Shown: positions 26,798 through 35,188 of the stretch, piece by piece
Position numbering within the stretch: position 1 is the stretch's first letter
Layout of the letters: every line of letters starts with the position of its first letter
Assembly: GCA_035720425.1 (NCBI GenBank)
Contig: DASTOB010000161.1
Span: 1 to 61,081, forward strand
Direction: 5' to 3'
DNA: 61,081 bases
Source: DASTOB01 sp035720425
Lineage (GTDB): Bacteria > Chloroflexota > Limnocylindria > Limnocylindrales > CSP1-4
The notes under the pieces: model-generated
Seen by the model: the letters and a program-made list of their open reading frames with translations, nothing else
Database searches by the model: none
What the model was told of the DNA's origin: nothing
Translations under genes and position numbers: made by a program

Positions 26798-27211
26798 GTG
26801 AGCCTCGTGCTCGTGTCCCACAGCCGGCAGCTCGCCGAGGGCCTGCGCGACATGGTCGCCCAGGTCGCCGGTGACGGCGTCCGCGTCGAGACGGCCGGCG
26901 GCACCGCCGACGGCCGGCTCGGGACGAGTGCCCCGCTGATCGAGGCCGCGATCCGGGCCGCCGTGGGGGGAGCGGACGATCGAGCCGACGGCGTGCTCGT
27001 CCTGCTCGACCTCGGCAGCGCCGCGCTCAGCCTCGAGATCGCGCTCGAGGAGCTCGATCCGGCGGACCGCGCCATCGTCCGGGTGAGCGAGGGACCGCTC
27101 GTCGAGGGGGCCGTCATGGCCGCCGTCCAGGCGAGCGTCGGCGCGTCGCTCGACGAGGTCGCCCGTGCGGCAGCCGGTGCGGCCTCGATGACGAAGCTTC
27201 CGGAGGCGTGA
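26798..27211 (+). CDS. dhaM: PTS-dependent DHA kinase phosphotransferase subunit DhaM (EIIA-mannose fold)
   Basis: Phosphoryl carrier that passes phosphate from HPr to DhaL-bound ADP. The 137-residue protein starts at GTG 26798 (AGGAGG eight bases upstream; a TTG one codon earlier is the alternative) with the active-site His in LVSHSRQLAEGL, and has the LLDLGSAALSLEIA segment of DhaM. It is a single EIIA-like domain; the HPr and EI parts that are fused to DhaM in E. coli are separate genes here. First gene of the operon. Confidence 0.93.
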   Translation: MSLVLVSHSRQLAEGLRDMVAQVAGDGVRVETAGGTADGRLGTSAPLIEAAIRAAVGGADDRADGVLVLLDLGSAALSLEIALEELDPADRAIVRVSEGPLVEGAVMAAVQASVGASLDEVARAAAGAASMTKLPEA

Positions 27212-27212
27212 C

Positions 27213-27494
27213 GTGCCGGACCGGACGCTCACGATCCTCGACCCGAGCGGGCTGCATGCCCGCCCGGCCGCCCGGTTCGTCCAGGTAGCGAGCCGGTTCA
27301 CGAGCCGGATCGTCATCCGGTACGGCGGACGCGAGGCGGACGCCAAGAGCCTCATCGCGCTGCTCGGCCTGACCATCCGGCCGGACAGCCAGATCACCCT
27401 CGCGGCCGATGGCCCCGACGCCGACGCCGCGCTCACTGCCCTGACCGAGGAGCTGGCCCCGTTTGCGGCCGTCTTCCCGGGCTCGATCGGATAG
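27213..27494 (+). CDS. HPr family phosphocarrier protein
   Basis: A 93-residue PTS phosphocarrier. The phospho-His is in GLHARPAARFVQVA (His15) and the region corresponding to the regulatory Ser reads KSLIALLGL. It starts at GTG one base after the dhaM stop and is followed closely by the channel gene. In this operon it should relay phosphate from EI to DhaM. Confidence 0.94.
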   Translation: MPDRTLTILDPSGLHARPAARFVQVASRFTSRIVIRYGGREADAKSLIALLGLTIRPDSQITLAADGPDADAALTALTEELAPFAAVFPGSIG

Positions 27495-27508
27495 GAGGAG
27501 AACCTTCG

Positions 27509-28276
27509 ATGTCGTCCCCGACCCTTCCCCAGAAGCTCGGCGCCGAGATTCTCGGCACCGCCATCCTCGTGTTCATCGGCGCGGGCTCCGTGCCGCTGAC
27601 GATCTTCCTGACCGGCGACAACCCGTTCGGCAGCGCCGAGCTGTCGACGATCTCGTTCGCCTTTGCCTTCGCGATCTTCGCGGCGGTCTACTCGGTCGGC
27701 CACATCAGCGGCTGCCACATCAATCCGGCCGTGACGATCGCGCTCCTCGCGACACGCAAGATCGACGGCCAGACCGCGGTCACGTACATCGGCGCACAGC
27801 TCGTCGGCGCGACGCTCGGCGCGGTCCTCACGTACATCATCCTGATCGGCAACGACCCGGCGGCGCTCGGACTCGGCGCCGTCAGCTACAACGCCGAGAC
27901 GAGCGGAATCGGGATCGCCCTCGCCGCCGAGATCATCGGCACGGCCATCCTCGTCTTCACCGTGTTCGGTGCTGCGGTGGACGGACGGGCACCGGCCGGC
28001 TTCGCCGGGATCATCATCGGCTTCATCGTCTACGGGATCATCATCCTCGTCGGCCCGATCACCGGCGCGGCCCTCAATCCGGCCCGCCAGTTCGGCCCGA
28101 ACCTCGTCGAGCAGCTGATCGGCAAGGCGACGAACTGGGAGCAGCTTCCGGTCTACATCGCCGGCCCGATCATCGGCGGCCTCGTCGGAGCCTTCCTGTA
28201 CGAGTACGTCGGCCATCACCGCACGGCGACCGTGCCCGGCGCAGCGGTCGCGGAAGCGGCCCACGCCGACGCCTGA
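27509..28276 (+). CDS. MIP-family channel (glycerol/DHA facilitator or aquaporin)
   Basis: A 255-residue six-helix channel with both NPA boxes, GCHINPAVT and ALNPARQFGP, and a helical pattern typical of MIP proteins. A strong AGGAGGAG site precedes the ATG. Position between HPr and dhaK suggests uptake of dihydroxyacetone or glycerol. The residues around the second NPA box do not settle between water and polyol selectivity. Confidence 0.92.
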   Translation: MSSPTLPQKLGAEILGTAILVFIGAGSVPLTIFLTGDNPFGSAELSTISFAFAFAIFAAVYSVGHISGCHINPAVTIALLATRKIDGQTAVTYIGAQLVGATLGAVLTYIILIGNDPAALGLGAVSYNAETSGIGIALAAEIIGTAILVFTVFGAAVDGRAPAGFAGIIIGFIVYGIIILVGPITGAALNPARQFGPNLVEQLIGKATNWEQLPVYIAGPIIGGLVGAFLYEYVGHHRTATVPGAAVAEAAHADA

Positions 28277-28321
28277 TCGCTCGATCCACCGACCACGAAT
28301 CGAACGAGAGGACTGACCGAC

Positions 28322-29344
28322 ATGGCAACGAACGCTCCGACCGCGATGAAGAAGCTCATCAACCGGGTCGAGGACCTCGTTCCCGAGAGCCTCGCCGGGC
28401 TGGCCGCAGCCCATCCGGACCTCGTCACGATCGACGCCCCGAACCAGGTCGTCCTGCGGGCCGGTGGCCCGCGGCGTGGCAAGGTCGCCCTCATCTCCGG
28501 TGGCGGGTCCGGCCACGAGCCGCTCCACGGCGGCTTCGTCGGGCTCGGCATGCTGGATGCCGCGTGCGCCGGCAACGTCTTCACCTCGCCTGTGCCGGAC
28601 CAGATGGAGGCGGCGACGCGCGCCGTCGACGGCGGTGCCGGCGTCCTCCACATCGTCAAGAACTACACCGGCGACGTGCTCAACTTCCAGATGGCGGCCG
28701 AGCTCGTGGCCGGCGAGATCGAGGTCAGCTCCGTCGTCACGAACGACGACGTGGCGGTCCAGGACTCGCTCTACACGGCCGGCCGGCGGGGCGTCGGGGT
28801 GACCGTGCTGCTCGAGAAGATCGCCGGCGCGGCGGCGGAGGCGGGCGCCTCCCTGGTCGACGTCACCGCGACCGCGGTCAAGGTCAACGCGAACGGACGC
28901 TCGATGGGCCTCGCCCTGACGAGCTGCATCGTGCCCGCCGCGGGCACCCCGACGTTCGAGCTCGGCCCCGACGAGGTCGAGGTGGGCATCGGGATCCACG
29001 GCGAGCCGGGCCGCCGACGCGAGAAGCTCGCCCCGGTCGACGACATGGCCGAGTGGCTCGTGTCGCCGATCGTGTCCGACCTGGGCCTTGGGCGCGGCGA
29101 CTCCGTCCTCGCCTTCGTCAACGGCATGGGCGGCACGCCGCTCATCGAGCTGTACACGGCGTTCAACAGCGTCGCCCGCATCCTCGGCGGGCAGGGGATC
29201 TCGATCGGGCGCAGCCTGGTCGGGAGCTACATCACGAGCCTCGAGATGGCCGGGTTCTCGGTCACCCTCCTGCGGCTCGACGACGAGCTCGTGCGGCTGT
29301 GGGACGCTCCCGTCCACACGCCCGCCCTCCGCTGGGGCGTCTGA
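28322..29344 (+). CDS. dhaK: Dihydroxyacetone kinase subunit DhaK
   Basis: DHA-binding subunit, 340 residues. GGGSGHEPLHGGFVG marks the substrate site, VKNYTGDVLNF the following loop, and the His in GIGIHGEPG is the residue that binds DHA covalently as a hemiaminal. Full length for the family. It forms the PTS-type kinase with DhaL and DhaM, converting DHA to DHA phosphate. Confidence 0.96.
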   Translation: MATNAPTAMKKLINRVEDLVPESLAGLAAAHPDLVTIDAPNQVVLRAGGPRRGKVALISGGGSGHEPLHGGFVGLGMLDAACAGNVFTSPVPDQMEAATRAVDGGAGVLHIVKNYTGDVLNFQMAAELVAGEIEVSSVVTNDDVAVQDSLYTAGRRGVGVTVLLEKIAGAAAEAGASLVDVTATAVKVNANGRSMGLALTSCIVPAAGTPTFELGPDEVEVGIGIHGEPGRRREKLAPVDDMAEWLVSPIVSDLGLGRGDSVLAFVNGMGGTPLIELYTAFNSVARILGGQGISIGRSLVGSYITSLEMAGFSVTLLRLDDELVRLWDAPVHTPALRWGV

Positions 29345-29446
29345 CCCGTCCCATCCTCCCTCTCCGCGACCGCCGGGCCGTCCGCCTGGCCCCGGTCCGG
29401 CGGTCGCTACACTCAGCCAGCGCAGGCTTCCTCCGAGGTCGATCCG

Positions 29447-30103
29447 ATGCATGACGCGCTCACCACCTGGCTCCGGACCGCCGCGGCCAGGCTCCACGAG
29501 GAGGCGGCCGCCCTTACCGCCCTCGACCAGGCCATCGGTGACGGCGACCACGGGATCAACATGGATCGCGGGTTCGGGGCGATCGTCGCGATGCTCGACG
29601 GCCGACCCCCGCTCGACGGTGGCCTGAGCGAGGCGGCCGCCACGGCGGACGTCGTCCGGGCGGCCGGCAAGACGCTCATCAGCACGGTCGGCGGCGCCTC
29701 CGGCCCGCTGTACGGCACGGCCTTCCTGCGCGCCGCCGCAGCGGTCGCGGCCGACCACCCGTCGTCCGCCGCCGCGTTCGTCGCCGCGATCGAGGCGGCG
29801 GCCACCGGGATCGGTGCGCTCGGCAAGGCGACCACCGGCGAGAAGACGATGCTCGACGCGATCGTGCCGGCGGCCGTCGCGGCGCGTGCCGCCCTCGACG
29901 CAGGTGGCGACACCGCGTCGGTGGTCCGGGCCGCGGCCGATGCGGCCGAGGCCGGCTCGGACGCCACGATCCCGATGCTGGCCACGAAGGGCCGCGCGTC
30001 CTACCTGGGCGAGCGGAGCATCGGTCACCGCGACCCCGGAGCGACCTCCGCGGCCCTGCTGCTCCGCACGCTCGCCGACGTCACCGGCTCACGGCCGGGC
30101 TGA
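29447..30103 (+). CDS. dhaL: Dihydroxyacetone kinase subunit DhaL
   Basis: ADP-carrying kinase subunit, 218 residues. Contains the Mg/ADP ligands in IGDGDHGINMDRG, STVGGASGPLYGTA, GEKTMLDAIVP and YLGERSIGHRDPGA. ADP stays bound and is rephosphorylated by DhaM. The 102-base gap after dhaK holds a TACACT hexamer (29408-29413) that may be an internal -10, without a clear -35. Confidence 0.95.
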   Translation: MHDALTTWLRTAAARLHEEAAALTALDQAIGDGDHGINMDRGFGAIVAMLDGRPPLDGGLSEAAATADVVRAAGKTLISTVGGASGPLYGTAFLRAAAAVAADHPSSAAAFVAAIEAAATGIGALGKATTGEKTMLDAIVPAAVAARAALDAGGDTASVVRAAADAAEAGSDATIPMLATKGRASYLGERSIGHRDPGATSAALLLRTLADVTGSRPG

Positions 30104-30123
30104 CGGCCGGAACGGACTCCACG

Positions 30124-31995
30124 ATGGCACGGGCTGTGCTCGAGGGCCGACCGGGCTCGCCCGGCGTCGGCATCGGGCGTCTGCTATGGGTCGCCCCGAC
30201 GGTGCCGGCCGGCAGGCCACCGGCGGCCGGCGGGCCAGTTTCGGGCGCTGCCAGAGCGGGCGCGACGCCGTCGACGAACGGGACCGGCGCGGCCGGCGAG
30301 TCTGCCCGCCTCGACGCCGCCCTCGCCGAAGCGGCAACCGAGCTCGAGCGGCTGGCCCGCGACACCGCGGCCCGTGCCGGCGAGGAGGTCGGGGCGATCT
30401 TCGAGGCGCAGGCGCTGTTCGCGCGCGATCCGGGAATCGTCGAACCGGCGCGGGCGCTGATCCGCGACGGGGCAAGCGCCGCCGCCGCGATCGAGCGGGT
30501 CGCGGCGGAGCAGGCGGACGTCCTCGCGAGCGTCGACGACCCGTTCTTCCGTGAGCGAGCGGCGGACCTTCGCGACGTCGCGCGCCGGGTCGTGGACCGG
30601 CTCGCCGGGAGGGACCGGCCCGCACTCCATCATCCCGACGGCACGCCAGCGCTCCTCGCGTCGGACGACCTCGAGCCGTCGCTCGTCGCGGCGATCCGGC
30701 CGGAGCTCGTCGCCGGCATCGCCCTGGTCGGCGGCTCGCCGAGCGGCCACGCCGCGATCGTCGCGCGGGCCCTCGGCATCCCGCTTGCCCTCGGGTTCGG
30801 GACGGCCCTCGGCGCCGCCTGCGATGGGCGCGATGCGGCGCTCGACGGCGGGGAGGGTCGGCTCGTCGTCGACCCGGCACCGGCCGACATCGAGGCACTC
30901 CTGCGGCCGCCGACCGCCGTTCCCTCGCCGGATTCCGGCGCGCGCGCCCCGGGCGCCACGGCTTCGTCCGGCAGGAGCACGTCGGCCTCGGCCGGCGTGC
31001 GACCCGTATCGCCATCGGCGCCGACGGTGGCCGTCGAGGCAAACGTCGGCTCGGTGCGCGAGGCGGAGCGCGCCGCGGAAGCGGGCGCCGACGGCATCGG
31101 CCTCGTCCGCACGGAGCTCCTCTTCCTCGGCCGCGCCGTCGCGCCCGGTCTTGCGGAGCAGCGCTCAACCTACCGACGGATCGGCGAGGCGATGGGCGGA
31201 CGCCCGGTCGTGTTTCGGACCCTCGACATCGGCGGCGACAAGCCGGCCGCCTACGTCTCCGAGGTGGACGGGCCGGACGGCGGCCGGCCCGTCGTCGCCG
31301 GGCCGGAGGCGAACCCGGCGCTCGGCGTTCGCGGGCTGCGCCTGGGACTCACACGCCCGGCGCTGCTCGAGACTCAGCTGCGCGCGCTCCTCGAGGCTCG
31401 CCCGGAGCACCCGCTCCACGTCCTCCTGCCGATGGTCTCGACGCTCGACGAGGTGCGACGCGCGCGCGCTGCCCTCGAGCGAGCCCGCGAGGTTGCCCGT
31501 GCCGCCGGCGCGATTGCCGGCGACGTGCGAGTCGGGATCATGATCGAGGTCCCCGCCGCAGCCGTCCTTGCCGACGCGCTCGCGCCGGAGGTCGACTTCT
31601 TCAGCATCGGCACGAACGACCTCGTCCAGTACACGATGGCCGTCGATCGTACGAATGCCGCCCTCGGCGAGCTCGGATCGCCACTTCAGCCGGCCGTGCT
31701 CCGGCTCATTGCCGGGGTGGTGCGCGCCGCGCGTGCGGCCGGGCGGCCCGTCGCCGTGTGCGGCGAGGCGGCCGCGGACCCGCTTGCCGGTCCCTTGCTC
31801 GTCGGGCTCGGCGTGACGGAACTCAGCGTCGCGCCGCAGTCGATCGCGCCTCTGCGCGACCGGTTGGCCGGGCTGGATGCGGCCGCCTGCCGAGTCGCGG
31901 CGGAGGCGGCGGTGGCGGCCACGACGCTCGACGAGGTCCGTGCCATCGCGGCGGGATTGGCCTATGCGAGCGAGGTTCGCGCCGAGGGCGGATGA
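30124..31995 (+). CDS. ptsI: PTS enzyme I (phosphoenolpyruvate-protein phosphotransferase)
   Basis: Feeds phosphate from PEP into HPr and so into DhaM. A 623-residue enzyme: N-terminal HPr-binding and phospho-His domain (about 1-290), then the PEP-binding TIM barrel (about 300-610). The phospho-His motif reads LVGGSPSGHAAIVAR (His209) instead of the usual GGRTSHxAIxAR. Barrel motifs are normal: FRTLDIGGDKP, GTNDLVQYTMAVDRTN and VCGEAAADP. A Pro/Ser/Ala-rich stretch (about 262-295) links the domains. It lies 20 bases after dhaL and completes a self-contained PTS without any sugar EII component. Confidence 0.94.
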   Translation: MARAVLEGRPGSPGVGIGRLLWVAPTVPAGRPPAAGGPVSGAARAGATPSTNGTGAAGESARLDAALAEAATELERLARDTAARAGEEVGAIFEAQALFARDPGIVEPARALIRDGASAAAAIERVAAEQADVLASVDDPFFRERAADLRDVARRVVDRLAGRDRPALHHPDGTPALLASDDLEPSLVAAIRPELVAGIALVGGSPSGHAAIVARALGIPLALGFGTALGAACDGRDAALDGGEGRLVVDPAPADIEALLRPPTAVPSPDSGARAPGATASSGRSTSASAGVRPVSPSAPTVAVEANVGSVREAERAAEAGADGIGLVRTELLFLGRAVAPGLAEQRSTYRRIGEAMGGRPVVFRTLDIGGDKPAAYVSEVDGPDGGRPVVAGPEANPALGVRGLRLGLTRPALLETQLRALLEARPEHPLHVLLPMVSTLDEVRRARAALERAREVARAAGAIAGDVRVGIMIEVPAAAVLADALAPEVDFFSIGTNDLVQYTMAVDRTNAALGELGSPLQPAVLRLIAGVVRAARAAGRPVAVCGEAAADPLAGPLLVGLGVTELSVAPQSIAPLRDRLAGLDAAACRVAAEAAVAATTLDEVRAIAAGLAYASEVRAEGG

Positions 31996-32228
31996 CCCGC
32001 CCCACGGGTGAACGGTGCGCCTTCCCGCCCCGATTCGTCGCGTTCAGCCGGCCCACGGTTGAACGGAGCACCCGGAGGGCCTGCTCGGTCGCGTTCACCC
32101 GCCCCACGGGTGAACGGTGCGCCTTCCCGCCCCGATTCGTCGCGTTCAGCCGCCCCACGGTTGAACGGAGCACCCGGAGGGCGTGATCGGTCGGGTTCAG
32201 CCGGCCCACGGGAGAACGGTGCGACCTG
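31990..32228 (+). repeat. 51-bp tandem repeat array with a hairpin in every unit
   Basis: Five units start at 31990, 32041, 32092, 32143 and 32194 (last one partial), each 51 bases. Two types alternate: A (31990, 32092; contains CCTTCCCGCCCCGATTCG) and B (32041, 32143; contains GAGCACCCGGAGGG). Every unit carries an inverted repeat at its start: GTTCACCCG-CCCCA-CGGGTGAAC, or the GTTCAGCCG/CGGTTGAAC form with one mismatch. The array begins inside the last codons of ptsI and ends at the 3' end of tatA. All frames stay open because 51 is a multiple of three, but no protein is evident. Confidence 0.9.
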
Positions 32229-32238
32229 CGCCGGAGCG

Positions 32239-32415
32239 CTACCCCGCCGCCGGCTTGTCCTCGTCGTCCTTCGGCCCGATCGCCTCCGAGGCCTCGCGAC
32301 GCGCTTCGCGGACGCCGCGTCCCAGCGCCTCGCCGAGCTTGGGCAGCGTCTTCGGGCCGCGCCACAGCACGACGAGGACGAGGATCACGATGAGGATCAC
32401 GAGCAGGTCCGGCAT
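32239..32415 (-). CDS. tatA: Twin-arginine translocase subunit TatA/TatE
   Basis: A 58-residue protein: one TM helix (LLVILIVILVLVVLW), the hinge RGPKTLPKLGEALGRG and an amphipathic then charged acidic tail, which is the full TatA plan. Shorter than most TatA proteins but complete. The ATG at 32415 is chosen because the hydrophobic helix must be N-terminal. It is divergent from the HDAC-GNAT gene with a 44-base gap and faces the repeat array. Confidence 0.9.
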   Translation of the reverse strand: MPDLLVILIVILVLVVLWRGPKTLPKLGEALGRGVREARREASEAIGPKDDEDKPAAG

Positions 32416-32444
32416 GCGTGGATGGTACTCCGCCGCTGCCACGC

Positions 32445-32450
32445 TACGAT
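32445..32450 (+). promoter_or_regulatory. Candidate -10 (TACGAT) before the HDAC-GNAT gene
   Basis: TACGAT, identical to the merR -10, is followed by nine bases and the TTG at 32460. A near-leaderless start is inferred; no good -35 is seen. Confidence 0.35.
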
Positions 32451-32459
32451 GCGGCCACG

Positions 32460-34196
32460 TTGAAACGATCAGGCGGCCCGCTGCTCGTGTTCGGCCCCCG
32501 TTCGCCGACCTACGACTTCGGGCCATCCCACCCGCTCACGCCGCGTCGGTTCGGACCCGGAATCGACCTGCTCCGGGCGGTCGGCGCGGAGCCGGGTCTC
32601 GCGCCCGAGCCCGCCCCCGATGACGACCTCCTGGCCTGCCACACCGCCCGCTACCTGGCGACCGTTCGGCGCCTCTCGGCCGACCCGGATGGCCCATCCG
32701 CGGCGGGCCTCGGCGCGCTCGGCGACAACCCGGCCTTCGCCGGGATGCACGAAGCCGCGGCGGCGGTCGCGGGCGGCTCGCTGCGGGCGATCGAGGCGAT
32801 CCTCCGCGGCGACGTCGAGCACGCGTTCCATCCCGGTGGCGGGCTCCATCACGCGATGCTTGAGCGGGCCTCCGGCTTCTGCATCTACGACGATCCCGCG
32901 CTGGCGGTCGCCCGCGCCCGGCGCGAGGGCCTGCGCGTGCTGTACGTGGACCTCGACGTCCATCATGGCGATGGGGTCCAGGCCATCCACGCGGCAGACC
33001 CCGGCGTCATGACCATCTCGATCCATGAGTCCGGCCGGTACCTCTTTCCCGGAACGGGCTTCCCCGGCGAGATCGGCGTCGGTGCGGCGGCCGGGACGTC
33101 AGTCAACGTGCCGCTCGAACCGTTCACGGGCGAGGCGGCCTGGCTCGAGGCGGTCGAGACGATCGTCCCGCTCGCGGCCGCGGCGTTCGGGCCGGACGTC
33201 ATCGTCTCCCAGCACGGAGCGGACTCGCACGCGTGGGACCCGCTCGCTCATCTCCGGGTCACGACGACCGCGATGGGCGCCGCCGCCCGGCTCGTCGATC
33301 GGCTCGCCCACCGCCACGCCGCGGGGCGCTGGCTGGCGACCGGCGGCGGCGGCTACGACGCCTATCGGGTCGTGCCGCGGGCATGGGCGCTGACCTGGCT
33401 GGCCGGGGCTCATCGCGAAGCGCCCGCGGCGATCCCCGACGGGTGGCGGGACCGATGGGCGGCCGACGCGGCGCGGTACGGGCAAGCCCCGCTGCCCGAG
33501 CGGTTCGAGGACGGGCCTGACGTGGGCGCGGCGCAGCACACAGCCGAGATTGCCACGGCGGAGGGTTCGCGGCGCACGATCGGGTTCGTCCGCCGCCTCG
33601 TCATTCCACGCCTGCTCCGCGAAGCGGCCGACCGGGGCTGGTGGTCGGCGGAGGCGAGCGCCGACCCGGCCGACGCCGGCGGGCCGGGCCGTGGGGCGGA
33701 GGTCGCGCTCCGCTACCGTCCGGCGATCCTCGACCGGGTCGACGCCGCGCTGTGGTCGCGCCTGAGCCTCGCGCCACGGGTCATCCCGCCGGCTGCGCCG
33801 CACGACGCGCACGCGCTCGTGCTGGCCGCCCTTCGTGACGGCGCCCGTGTGACCGCCGCGGTCGACGAGACGAGGGTCGTCGGCGTGCTCGTATCGCGCT
33901 GGTCGAACGACCGCCAGACGAACGAGATCCTCGCCCTGGGCGTCGCCCCGGCGGCGCGCCGGCAGGGCCTCGCCACGCGGCTCGTCGAGGCCCACCTGGG
34001 CCTCCTTCGGCCGGGCGAGGACGGGCTCCGCGCCGAGTGCGCGGTGGGGGAGCGGGACCCGTTCGAGCCGCTCGATCCGGCGGTCCGCACGGCGATCGTC
34101 GGTCGCCTGCTCGAGGGGGCCGGGTGCACCGTGCGCGCCGCCGGGGGCGAGCTCGCGGCAGCCGATCCGCACGCCGTGCTCGCCGTCCGTCGCTGA
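32460..34196 (+). CDS. Histone-deacetylase-family (AcuC-like) enzyme fused to a GNAT acetyltransferase
   Basis: Residues about 1-400 form a class II/AcuC-type zinc deacetylase: FHPGGGLHHAMLERASGFCIYDD, DLDVHHGDGVQ, QHGADSHAWDPLAHL and GGGGYD carry the His, Asp and Gly residues of the active site. After an Ala/Gly-rich linker, residues about 430-578 are a GNAT acetyltransferase with the acetyl-CoA loop VAPAARRQGLATRLVEAH. Deacetylase and acetylase on one chain recall the separate AcuC/AcuA pair that controls acetyl-CoA synthetase. The start is uncertain: TTG 32460 follows the -10 box, while an ATG at 32418 would add 14 residues. No neighbour explains its target. Confidence 0.88.
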   Translation: MKRSGGPLLVFGPRSPTYDFGPSHPLTPRRFGPGIDLLRAVGAEPGLAPEPAPDDDLLACHTARYLATVRRLSADPDGPSAAGLGALGDNPAFAGMHEAAAAVAGGSLRAIEAILRGDVEHAFHPGGGLHHAMLERASGFCIYDDPALAVARARREGLRVLYVDLDVHHGDGVQAIHAADPGVMTISIHESGRYLFPGTGFPGEIGVGAAAGTSVNVPLEPFTGEAAWLEAVETIVPLAAAAFGPDVIVSQHGADSHAWDPLAHLRVTTTAMGAAARLVDRLAHRHAAGRWLATGGGGYDAYRVVPRAWALTWLAGAHREAPAAIPDGWRDRWAADAARYGQAPLPERFEDGPDVGAAQHTAEIATAEGSRRTIGFVRRLVIPRLLREAADRGWWSAEASADPADAGGPGRGAEVALRYRPAILDRVDAALWSRLSLAPRVIPPAAPHDAHALVLAALRDGARVTAAVDETRVVGVLVSRWSNDRQTNEILALGVAPAARRQGLATRLVEAHLGLLRPGEDGLRAECAVGERDPFEPLDPAVRTAIVGRLLEGAGCTVRAAGGELAAADPHAVLAVRR

Positions 34197-34340
34197 GGGC
34201 CGATCGTCCTCTCGACGATGGGCCAGTCGGCCCGTCCTTGCGACCTCGGGCTACCCTTAGCTTGACGGTCAACGTGTCGCCTCGATCGCGCGGCCCGGTC
34301 GGCGGTGGGGGCGCCAGCGAAGCCAGGGAAGGAGGGACCG

Positions 34341-35093
34341 ATGTTGTCCGGGAAGGGCCTCGTGACCGCGATCGCCGCGGTCGCCACGCTCCTGCTCGTC
34401 TGGATGGAGAACCCGTGGTTCGTGCTCGGGAAGGGCGATCTCCGCCAGATCGTCACGATCGTGTTCTGGGTGCTCGCGATCGCGGTGGCCGTGCTCCTGT
34501 TCCGCGACCGGAAGGAGCCCGGCAGCTCCGAGGTCGAGATCGAGGGTCCGGCGTTCACGCGATTCCTGTTCTCGAACTCGCGCGCCGGCTTGTTCTGGCT
34601 GCCGATCCGCCTGTTCGTCGGCTTCTCGTGGCTCGAGTCCGGTTGGGGCAAGCTCCAGAATCCGGACTGGACCGGCGGCGGGGCCGCCCTGCGCGCCTAC
34701 TGGGAGCGCGCCGCCGCGATCCCGGACGAGGGCCGCCCGCCGATCACCTTCGAGTGGTATCGCGACTTCATCAACTTCCTGCTCAACGGCAACCACGAGA
34801 CGTGGTTCGCGTGGGTGGTCATGGTCGGCGAGGTCGCCGTCGGCGTCGGCCTGCTGGTCGGTGCGCTGACCGGGATCGCTGCCTTCTTCGGGGCGTTCAT
34901 GAACATGTCGTTCCTGCTGGCCGGCTCCGCCTCGACGAATCCGGTCATGTTCACGCTCGCCGTGGGACTCATGCTCGCCTGGCGAGTCGCCGGCTACTAC
35001 GGCGTCGACCGCTGGCTCCTGCCGCGCCTCGGCACCCCATGGCGACCGGGGACGCTCGCCGCGAAGCAGGTCAGTCAGGGCGCCCCCGTCTAG
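34341..35093 (+). CDS. DoxX-like integral membrane protein
   Basis: A 250-residue membrane protein starting at ATG 34341 behind GGAGGGA. It has two N-terminal TM helices, then a DoxX core: FWLPIRLFVGFSWLESGWGKL, FAWVVMVGEVAVGVGLLVGALTG, FMNMSFLLAGSASTNP and a final helix ending YYGVDRWLLP. The family includes the large subunit of thiosulfate:quinone oxidoreductase, but many members have no known role. No partner gene is nearby. Confidence 0.82.
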   Translation: MLSGKGLVTAIAAVATLLLVWMENPWFVLGKGDLRQIVTIVFWVLAIAVAVLLFRDRKEPGSSEVEIEGPAFTRFLFSNSRAGLFWLPIRLFVGFSWLESGWGKLQNPDWTGGGAALRAYWERAAAIPDEGRPPITFEWYRDFINFLLNGNHETWFAWVVMVGEVAVGVGLLVGALTGIAAFFGAFMNMSFLLAGSASTNPVMFTLAVGLMLAWRVAGYYGVDRWLLPRLGTPWRPGTLAAKQVSQGAPV

Positions 35094-35188
35094 GGCGAGC
35101 CCTTCGCGCATCCGCCGGTCGGGCGCATCCGCCCGTCGCGGTTCGACCCATCGGCCCGGACCATGTCCGGGCCGATCGTCGATCGGCG

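Noticed and set aside
26660..30028. A 1122-residue minus-strand frame covering the dha operon
   Set aside because: Opposes five well-recognised genes (dhaM to dhaL), composition is charged and low-complexity, no family motif.
31758..32186. Small frame with 17-residue repeats (RPTGERCAFPPRF) over the 51-bp array
   Set aside because: Arises because the repeat length is a multiple of three; several frames on both strands stay open. No start signal or conservation evidence for a protein.
31990..32228. CRISPR array
   Set aside because: Regular spacing and hairpins, but the spacer parts are themselves repeated rather than unique, and no cas genes are near.
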